Source: Ga0077560 sp046330395
GTDB taxonomy: Bacteria > Actinomycetota > Thermoleophilia > Miltoncostaeales > Miltoncostaeaceae
DNA: 64,000 bases
NCBI GenBank assembly: GCA_046330395.1
Contig: JAXLSS010000015.1
Span: 1 to 64,000, forward strand
Direction: 5' to 3'
Made by a program: the position numbers and the translations under genes. Under the pieces are notes generated by a model that saw nothing but the letters and a program-made list of their open reading frames with translations, ran no database searches and was not told where the DNA came from. This document shows, piece by piece, positions 58,170 through 64,000 of the stretch; positions within the stretch are counted from its first letter, which is position 1; each line of letters opens with the position of its first letter.

Positions 58170-59188
58170 CCGACCGCCTCACCGATCCCGAGGACCGGGA
58201 GGAGGACCGCGACGTCGACCGGGCGCTGCGGCCCCGCAGCCTGGACGTGTTCGTGGGCCAGGAGGCCGCCCGCCAGAAGCTCGGCATCTTCCTGGAGGCG
58301 GCGCGGCAGCGCGGCGACGCCCTGGACCACGTGCTGCTGGCCGGCCCCCCGGGGCTGGGCAAGACCAGCCTGGCCCGCATCGTGGCCACCGAGCTGGGCG
58401 TGGGCTTCCATCCCACCAGCGGGCCGGTGATCGAGCGCAAGGGCGACCTGGCGGCCATCCTCACCTCGCTGGAGCCGCGGGACGTGCTGTTCATCGACGA
58501 GATCCACCGTCTGGGGCGCGCCGTGGAGGAGGTGCTGTACCCGGCCATGGAGGACTTCGAGATCGACGTGGTGCTGGGGCAGGGCCCGTCGGCGCGCACA
58601 CTGCGCCTGGACCTGCCGCCGTTCACGCTGATCGGCGCCACCACGCGCACCGGGTTGCTGTCATCGCCGCTGCTGGGCAGGTTCGGGGTGGTGGAGCGCC
58701 TCAACTACTACGAGCGCGATGAGCTGGCGCGCATCGTCATCCGGTCGGCCGGCCTGCTGGGCCTGGAGGTGGACGACGAGGGGGCCGGCCAGATCGCCGG
58801 CCGGGCGCGGGGCACGCCGCGCATCGCCAACCGGCTGGTGCGGCGCGTGCGCGACGTGGCACAGGTGCGCGGCACCACCGTCGTGGACGGCGGCCTGGCC
58901 CACGACGCGCTTGACCTGCTGGAGGTGGACTCCCTGGGCCTGGAGGAGCTGGACCGCCGCCTTCTGCGGTGCCTGGCGGTGACCTTCGAGGGGCGCCCGG
59001 TGGGCCTGGGCACGCTGGCCGACAGCGTGGGGGAGGCCTCGGACACCATCGAGGACGTCTACGAGCCCTTCCTGTTGCAGGAGGGCCTGCTGCTGCGCAC
59101 CCCGCGGGGGCGCATGGCCACCCCGAGGGCCTACCGGCACCTGGGGCTCGAGCCGCCGGCCGACGCCGGCGACCCCAGCCTGTTCTGA
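58166..59188 (+). CDS. ruvB: Holliday junction branch-migration ATPase RuvB
   Basis: 340-residue AAA+ motor. RPRSLDVFVGQEAARQKL, Walker A LLAGPPGLGKTSLARIVA, Walker B DVLFIDEIHRLGRAVEEVLYPAMEDFEID, sensor 1 FTLIGATTRTGLLSSPLLGRFGV with the arginine finger region, sensor 2 RARGTPRIANRLVRRVRD and a C-terminal winged helix (EGLLLRTPRGRMATPRAYRHLGL). Start GTG 58166 overlaps ruvA. Convergent with the FKBP gene, 4 bases apart. Confidence 0.96.
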   Translation: MTDRLTDPEDREEDRDVDRALRPRSLDVFVGQEAARQKLGIFLEAARQRGDALDHVLLAGPPGLGKTSLARIVATELGVGFHPTSGPVIERKGDLAAILTSLEPRDVLFIDEIHRLGRAVEEVLYPAMEDFEIDVVLGQGPSARTLRLDLPPFTLIGATTRTGLLSSPLLGRFGVVERLNYYERDELARIVIRSAGLLGLEVDDEGAGQIAGRARGTPRIANRLVRRVRDVAQVRGTTVVDGGLAHDALDLLEVDSLGLEELDRRLLRCLAVTFEGRPVGLGTLADSVGEASDTIEDVYEPFLLQEGLLLRTPRGRMATPRAYRHLGLEPPADAGDPSLF

Positions 59189-59192
59189 GCGA

Positions 59193-59570
59193 TCAGCCCA
59201 GCTCGAGCAGGTCCACCACGAACACCAGCGTTTCGTTGGGGGCGATCACGCCGCCCGCGCCGCGTTCGCCGTAGCCCAGGTGCGGCGGGATGGTGAGCTT
59301 GCGGCGCCCACCCACGCGCATGCCCTGCACGCCCTGGTCCCAGCCGCCGATGACCTGCCCGGCCCCCAGGCGGAAGCTGAACGGGTCGTTGCGGTCCCAG
59401 GAGGCGTCGAACTGGCGTCCCGTGGACCAGGAGACGCCGACGTAGTGCATGACGGGGCGGGTGCCGGGTGTGGCCTCCGCGCCGTCGCCCACCTCCAGGT
59501 CCTCCACGCCGAGTTCGGCGGGGGGCGGGCCGTCGGGGATGGTGATGCTGGGTTTTGTGCGTTCTGTCAT
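59193..59570 (-). CDS. FKBP-type peptidyl-prolyl isomerase
   Basis: 125-residue cytosolic FKBP with no signal peptide. VMHYVGVSWSTGRQFDASWDRNDPFSFRLGAGQVIGGWDQGVQGMRVGGRRKLTIPPHLGYGERG contains the usual active-site aromatic residues (Y, F, D, V-I, W, Y), ending VIAPNETLVFVVDLLEL. It should speed proline isomerisation in folding. ATG 59570 follows TAGGGT by six bases on the minus strand; that hexamer includes the stop codon of fdsD, so FKBP has its own start behind the formate dehydrogenase operon. Confidence 0.92.
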   Translation of the reverse strand: MTERTKPSITIPDGPPPAELGVEDLEVGDGAEATPGTRPVMHYVGVSWSTGRQFDASWDRNDPFSFRLGAGQVIGGWDQGVQGMRVGGRRKLTIPPHLGYGERGAGGVIAPNETLVFVVDLLELG

Positions 59571-59576
59571 GCCGTG

Positions 59577-59582
59577 ACCCTA
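59577..59582 (-). promoter_or_regulatory. -10 element TAGGGT overlapping the fdsD stop
   Basis: Minus-strand TAGGGT (59582-59577) begins with the TAG stop of fdsD and ends six bases before the FKBP start codon. Confidence 0.4.
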
Positions 59583-59801
59583 GTGGACCGGTGCGGACGG
59601 GTCCCCGGTGAGACAGGCCACCGCGACGGCCACCACCGGGTCCACCTCGCCGGCCTCCGCCACCTCGGCGCACAGCCGGTCGATCATGGCGGGGGCCCAG
59701 AACCGCGTGATGTGCGCCGCCACGGTGCGACCCGCCTCGTCCGTCCCCAGGTGCCCGAACTGGCGCGCGATGTCGTCGGCCATCCGCAGCTCGGAGCTCA
59801 T
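59580..59801 (-). CDS. fdsD: Formate dehydrogenase delta subunit
   Basis: 73 residues: ELRMADDIARQFGHLG, AAHITRFWAPAMIDRL and VDPVVAVAVACL fit the small FdsD family, a helical subunit of NAD-linked formate dehydrogenases thought to help cofactor loading or assembly. The conserved HIxxFWxPxM core is present. ATG 59801 overlaps the fdsA stop (ATGA). The usual fdsC sulfurtransferase gene between A and D is missing. Confidence 0.85.
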   Translation of the reverse strand: MSSELRMADDIARQFGHLGTDEAGRTVAAHITRFWAPAMIDRLCAEVAEAGEVDPVVAVAVACLTGDPSAPVH

Positions 59802-62578
59802 GCGCCCACGCCCTGCGCCTCGCGGTAGGCCGCCGGGCTCACCTGCACGGCGGTGACCTTGTACTCCGGGCAGTTGGTGGCCCAGTCCGAGTTCTCGGTG
59901 GTCACCACGTTGGCGCCGGAGTCGGGGTGGTGGAAGGTGGTGTACACCACGCCCGGGGGCATGCGCTCGGACAGGCGGGCGCGCAGGTGCGTGGCGCCCA
60001 CCCGCGAGGCCAGCTCCACCAGCTGCCCGTCGGCCACGCCGCGGGCCTCCGCGTCGCTGGGGTGGATCTCCAGCACGTCCTCCGGGTGCCAGCGCGAGTT
60101 GGCGGTGCGTCGGGTCTGGGCGCCCACGTTGTACTGGCTGAGGATGCGCCCGGTGGTGAGGATGAGGGGGAAACGGCGGGTGCTGCGCTCCAGCGTGGGC
60201 ACGTAGGCGGTGTGCATCAGGCGTCCCCTGCCGCGCACGAAGGCGTCCACGTGCATGATGGGCGTGCCGCCGGGGGCCGCGTCGTTGCAGGGCCACTGCA
60301 CCGAGCCCAGCGCGTCCAGCTTGGCGTGGCTGACCCCGGCGAACGTGGGGGTGGTGGCCGCGATCTCGTCCATGATCTGCGCGGCGTCGTCCCAGGCCAT
60401 GGGGAAGCGCATGCGCCGGGCGATCTCGCACACCACCTGCCACTCGTGCATGCCGCAGCGCGGCGGCATCACGGGCCGCACGCGGTTGATGCGCCGCTCC
60501 GCGTTGGTGAACGTGCCGTTCTTCTCCAGGAACGACGTGGCCGGCAGGAACACGTGCGCGTACCTGGCCGTCTCGTTGAGGAACAGGTCGTGCACCACCA
60601 CGCAGTCCATGTTCTCCAGGGCGGCGGTGACGTGGCGGGTGTTGGGGTCGGACTGCGCGATGTCCTCGCCCTGGATGTAGATGCCGCGGAAGTCCCCGCC
60701 CACGGCGGCGTCCAGCATGTTGGGGATGCGCAGGCCCGGGTGCGGGTCCAGCGCCCGGCCCCACAGCCGTTCGTAGACGCCGCGCACCTCAGGGTCGGCG
60801 ATGTGCCGGTACCCGGGCAGCTCGTGCGGGAAGGAACCCATGTCACACGAGCCCTGCACGTTGTTCTGGCCCCGCAGCGGGTTGACCCCCACGCCGGAGC
60901 GCCCGACGCTGCCGGTGAGCATGGCCAGGTTGGCCATCCCCATCACCATCGTGCTGCCCTGGGAGTGCTCGGTCACGCCGAGGCCGTAGTAGATGGCCGA
61001 GTTGGGCCCGGCGGCGAACATCCGCGCGGCCTCCCGCAGCTGCCCCGCGGGCACGCCGCTCTGGGCCTCCACCGCCTCCGGGGAGTTCTCGGGCCGCATG
61101 ATGAAGGCCATGTACTCGTCCATGCCCTCGCAGCGGTCCCGCAGGAAGTCCTCGTCGGCCAGGCCCTCGTCCACCACGGTGTGGGCCATGGCGTTGATGA
61201 CCGCCACGTTCGTGCCGGGGGCCAGCTGCAGGTGGAGGTCGGCCTGGACGTGCGGGGTGCGCACAAGGTCGATGCGGCGCGGGTCCACCACGATGAGCCG
61301 GGCCCCGGCGCGCACGCGGCGCTTGAGCCGCGAGGCGAAGACGGGGTGGGCGTCGGTGGGGTTGGCGCCGATCACCATGATCACGTCGGCGTCGTCAACG
61401 GAGGCGAAGGTCTGGGTGCCCGCCGAGGTGCCGAAGGTCTGGCTGAGGCCGTAGCCGGTGGGGGAGTGACACACCCGGGCGCAGGTGTCCACGTTGTTGT
61501 TGCCGAAGGCGCCGCGGATCATCTTCTGGACCGCGTACACTTCCTCGTTGGTGGTGCGCGAGCTGGTGATGCCGCCGATGGCGCCCACGCCGTGGGCCGC
61601 CTGCAGCGCCAGGAACCGCCGGGCCACGGTGTCCAGGGCCTCGTCCCAGTCCACCACCCGCCACGGGTCGGTGATGGTGTCCCGCACCATGGGGTGCAGC
61701 TGGCGGTCGCGGTGGTCGGCGTAGCCGAACGCGAACCGCCCCTTCACGCACGAGTGGCCCTCGTTGGCGCCCCCGGCCTTGGAGGGCACCATGCGCACCA
61801 GCGTCTCGCCCCGCAGCTCGGCCCGGAACGAGCAGCCCACCCCGCAGTAGGCGCACGTGGTGTCCACGTGCCGGTCGGGCATGCCGTGCGCGACCACGGC
61901 CTTCTCCACCAGGGCGCCGGTGGGGCAGGCCTGCACGCACGCCCCGCAGCTGACGCACGCCGAGCCGAACAGGTCGGGCGCCCCGCCGGGCACCACCCGG
62001 CTGCCGAACCCGCGCCCCTCCACGGTGAGGGCGAACGTGCCCTGGATGTCCTCGCAGGCCCGCACGCAGCGGCTGCAGACGATGCACTCGGCGGGCCGGT
62101 ACTCGAAGTACGGGTTGCTTTGGTCGGTCGACTCGTGGACGTGGGTGGCCCCGCCGGCCCCATATCGCATGTGGGTGAGTCCCACCCGCTCGGCCACGGC
62201 GTGCAGCTCGCATCCCCGCTCGCCGCACTCCGCCGGGTCGACGGGGTGGTCGCTGAGGTACAGCTCCATCACCCCGCGCCGGAGGGCGTCGATGCGCGGC
62301 GAGCCGGTGCGCACCACCATGCCCTCGCGCACCGGCGTGGTGCACGAGGCCGGCGTGGTGGCGACCCCATCCACCTCCACCAGGCACACCCGGCAGCTGC
62401 CGAAGGCCTCCAGCGTGTCGGTGGCGCACAGCTTCGGCACGGCGATCCCGGCCTCCTCGGCCGCCCGCATCACCGACGTGCCGGCGGGCACCGTCACGGT
62501 GCGCCCGTCGATGGTGAGCGTCACCCCGGGTCCGTGCCCGCGCGGGGTGCCGAGGTCGGGTTCCGGCGTGAGGGTCAT
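59798..62578 (-). CDS. fdsA: NAD-dependent formate dehydrogenase, molybdopterin alpha subunit
   Basis: 926-residue catalytic subunit oxidising formate to CO2. N-terminal [2Fe-2S] ferredoxin-like domain with LEAFGSCRVCLVEVDG, then a His/Cys cluster (HPVDPAECGERGCELH), a double 4Fe-4S ferredoxin (CIVCSRCVRACEDI and CVSCGACVQACPTGAL), and the molybdopterin domain starting DTTCAYCGVGC with another 4Fe-4S cluster. The metal ligand is the Cys of CARVCHSPTGYGL, so this is the Cys, not selenocysteine, form. C-terminal guanine-dinucleotide domain includes TTGRILSQYNVGAQTRR. ATG 62578 overlaps the fdsB stop. Confidence 0.95.
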   Translation of the reverse strand: MTLTPEPDLGTPRGHGPGVTLTIDGRTVTVPAGTSVMRAAEEAGIAVPKLCATDTLEAFGSCRVCLVEVDGVATTPASCTTPVREGMVVRTGSPRIDALRRGVMELYLSDHPVDPAECGERGCELHAVAERVGLTHMRYGAGGATHVHESTDQSNPYFEYRPAECIVCSRCVRACEDIQGTFALTVEGRGFGSRVVPGGAPDLFGSACVSCGACVQACPTGALVEKAVVAHGMPDRHVDTTCAYCGVGCSFRAELRGETLVRMVPSKAGGANEGHSCVKGRFAFGYADHRDRQLHPMVRDTITDPWRVVDWDEALDTVARRFLALQAAHGVGAIGGITSSRTTNEEVYAVQKMIRGAFGNNNVDTCARVCHSPTGYGLSQTFGTSAGTQTFASVDDADVIMVIGANPTDAHPVFASRLKRRVRAGARLIVVDPRRIDLVRTPHVQADLHLQLAPGTNVAVINAMAHTVVDEGLADEDFLRDRCEGMDEYMAFIMRPENSPEAVEAQSGVPAGQLREAARMFAAGPNSAIYYGLGVTEHSQGSTMVMGMANLAMLTGSVGRSGVGVNPLRGQNNVQGSCDMGSFPHELPGYRHIADPEVRGVYERLWGRALDPHPGLRIPNMLDAAVGGDFRGIYIQGEDIAQSDPNTRHVTAALENMDCVVVHDLFLNETARYAHVFLPATSFLEKNGTFTNAERRINRVRPVMPPRCGMHEWQVVCEIARRMRFPMAWDDAAQIMDEIAATTPTFAGVSHAKLDALGSVQWPCNDAAPGGTPIMHVDAFVRGRGRLMHTAYVPTLERSTRRFPLILTTGRILSQYNVGAQTRRTANSRWHPEDVLEIHPSDAEARGVADGQLVELASRVGATHLRARLSERMPPGVVYTTFHHPDSGANVVTTENSDWATNCPEYKVTAVQVSPAAYREAQGVGA

Positions 62579-64000
62579 GGGTTCGTGCTCCGCGTGAAGT
62601 CCTCGGGGAAGCGGCGCAGGGCGCTGCGCACCGGCATGGGGGTCAGCGCCCCCATGGCGCACAGCGACGCCCCGGCCATGGTGGCGCACAGGTCCTCCAG
62701 CAGGGCCAGGCCGGCCTCGCGGTCCACCCCCGCGATGATGCGGTCCAGCACCTCGGTGCCCCGCACCGAGCCGATGCGGCACGGGGTGCACTTGCCGCAG
62801 CTCTCGGCGGCGCAGAACTCCATGGCGAACCGGGCCTGGGCGGCCATGTCCACGGTGTCGTCGAACACCACCACGCCGCCGTGCCCCACCATGGCCTCGC
62901 GTGCGGCGAACGCCTCGTAGTCCATGGGCAGGTCGAAGTCGGCGGGGGACAGGTAGGCCCCCAGGGGGCCGCCCACCTGCACCGCGCGCACGGGCCGGCC
63001 GCTGCGCGTGCCGCCGCCCCAGTCGTGCACCAGCTCGCCCAGCGTGATGCCGAAGGCGGTCTCCACCAGGCCTCCCCGGGCCACGTTGCCGGCCACCTGG
63101 AACACCTGGGTGCCTCGCGAGCGGCCCACCCCCAGGCGAGCGTAGGCCTCAGGGCCCTCGGCCAGCACCGGCGGGACGGTGCACAGGGTGAGCACGTTGT
63201 TCACCACGGTGGGCGCCCCGAACAGGCCGTGCAGCGCCGGGATGGGCGGTTTGGCCCGCACCTGGCCGCGGCGGCCCTCCAGGCTCTCCAGCATGGAGGT
63301 CTCCTCACCGCAGATGTAGGCCCCCGCCCCCACGCGGACGTGCACCCGGAAGCTCAGCCCGCCGCCCAGGATGTCGTCGCCCAGGTAGCCGCGCTCCTCC
63401 GCCACGGTCACGGCGGCCCGCATCACCCGCACGGCGTCCGGGTACTCGGAGCGGATGTAGACGAAGCCCTCTGTTGCGCCCACGGCGTGCCCCGCGATGG
63501 CCATGCCCTCGATCAGGGAGAACGGGTCGCCCTCCATCAGCATGCGGTCGGCGAACGTGCCGGAGTCGCCCTCGTCGGCGTTGGCGCAGATGTACTTCAC
63601 CGGCCCGGGCTCCCGCAGCACGGTGTCCCACTTGGTACCGGTGGGGAAGCCCGCGCCCCCGCGGCCCCGGAGGCCCGATGTGGTGACCTGGGCAACCACC
63701 TCGGCGGGCGTCATCTCCAAAGCCCGCCTCAGGCCCGCGAAGCCGCCGTGCGCCACGTAGTCGTCCGGGTCCAGGGGATCCACCACACCCAGGCGACCGC
63801 AGGTGAAGCGCTGCTGTCCGGCGAGCCACGGGAGATCCTCCACCGGGCCCACGCAGCGCGGGTGCGTCCCCTCGCCGTCGTCGAGGATGGCCGCCACATC
63901 GCCCGGTTCCGCGTCGGCGTAGCCGATGCGGACGCCATCCCGCAGCACCTCCACCAGCGGCTCCCGCCACAGCATCCCGCGCGACCCGGTGCGCACCACG
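62575..64000 (-). CDS. fdsB: Formate dehydrogenase beta subunit (NuoF-like), truncated at window edge
   Basis: At least 475 residues visible; the start lies beyond base 64000. The first part (GSRGMLWREPLVEVLRDGVRIGYADAEPGDVAAIL) is the end of the thioredoxin-like domain that FdsB carries before its NuoF module. Then GLRGRGGAGFPTGTKWDTVL (NADH/FMN), ANADEGDSGTFADRMLME (FMN), GAYICGEETSMLESLEG, and the 4Fe-4S ligands in ESCGKCTPCRIG with a later LCATM. It passes electrons from fdsA to NAD+. fdsG is expected just outside the window. Confidence 0.95.
   Translation of the reverse strand, partial: VVRTGSRGMLWREPLVEVLRDGVRIGYADAEPGDVAAILDDGEGTHPRCVGPVEDLPWLAGQQRFTCGRLGVVDPLDPDDYVAHGGFAGLRRALEMTPAEVVAQVTTSGLRGRGGAGFPTGTKWDTVLREPGPVKYICANADEGDSGTFADRMLMEGDPFSLIEGMAIAGHAVGATEGFVYIRSEYPDAVRVMRAAVTVAEERGYLGDDILGGGLSFRVHVRVGAGAYICGEETSMLESLEGRRGQVRAKPPIPALHGLFGAPTVVNNVLTLCTVPPVLAEGPEAYARLGVGRSRGTQVFQVAGNVARGGLVETAFGITLGELVHDWGGGTRSGRPVRAVQVGGPLGAYLSPADFDLPMDYEAFAAREAMVGHGGVVVFDDTVDMAAQARFAMEFCAAESCGKCTPCRIGSVRGTEVLDRIIAGVDREAGLALLEDLCATMAGASLCAMGALTPMPVRSALRRFPEDFTRSTNP

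Noticed and set aside
59927..62920. A 997-codon plus-strand open frame opposite fdsA
   Set aside because: Gly/His/Arg-rich translation without motifs; it mirrors the codon bias of fdsA on the other strand.

Overview
The window is a 64-kb stretch of a very GC-rich bacterial chromosome. No rRNA, tRNA, CRISPR array, insertion sequence or phage module was seen. Gene content points to Actinomycetota: a coenzyme-F420:NADP oxidoreductase, a Rex redox repressor, a K+-independent proton pyrophosphatase, Rrf2 and RpiR regulators, a DUF6636 secreted protein, and a secreted beta-propeller protein with a tail containing GATYHYQVV. The last two and the general style suggest class Thermoleophilia (Solirubrobacterales or relatives). 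That placement is inference; the gene identities rest on motifs read in the translations.

Layout. 1-6.1 kb: tail of a secreted protein, M20 peptidase, fumarase, a membrane protein coupled to a YcaQ/AlkX-like glycosylase, and a fused ArsR-SRPBCC regulator. 6.1-8.5 kb: pantothenate genes panC-panD-panB on the minus strand. 8.5-14.4 kb: type-4 uracil-DNA glycosylase and the t6A genes tsaE-tsaB-rimI-tsaD, ending in a secreted subtilase. 14.5-21.6 kb: rex, a GCS2-family ligase, a DUF1844 protein, hppA, a GRAM-like protein and an Rrf2 regulator with a perfect inverted repeat at its promoter. 21.6-29 kb: sugar kinase and cysK, then cysE facing a GNAT gene across a 25-bp shared promoter, then pcrA, folD and npdG. 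29-32 kb: nitroreductase, small metallopeptidase and an FtsH paralogue.

32-36 kb is a thiamine operon on the minus strand: TPP riboswitch, thiL, then an ABC importer resembling ThiZ-ThiX-ThiY for hydroxymethylpyrimidine. 36-49 kb holds an orphan cheW, an AI-2E-family permease, small unknown proteins, an MFS exporter, mutB-meaB, a DUF11 surface protein, a two-TM ion channel with TrkA domain, and a LysM lytic transglycosylase. 49-56 kb holds ligD, a lipoprotein remnant, a seven-repeat propeller gene, an rpiR-type regulator, pdxS and pdxT. 56-59 kb is yebC-ruvC-ruvA-ruvB. 59-64 kb is an FKBP and a cytosolic NAD-linked formate dehydrogenase operon (fdsB-fdsA-fdsD) that runs off the end.

Two overall patterns stand out. 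First, about fifteen genes carry a -10-like hexamer (mostly TAGNNT) only 6-10 bases before the start codon, implying widespread leaderless transcription. Second, every gene between about 51.17 and 55.94 kb is broken by several frameshifts while the flanks are intact. This looks like a low-accuracy assembly patch rather than biology. Isolated one-base problems also occur in tsaB, at the end of tsaD and perhaps at the start of fumC.
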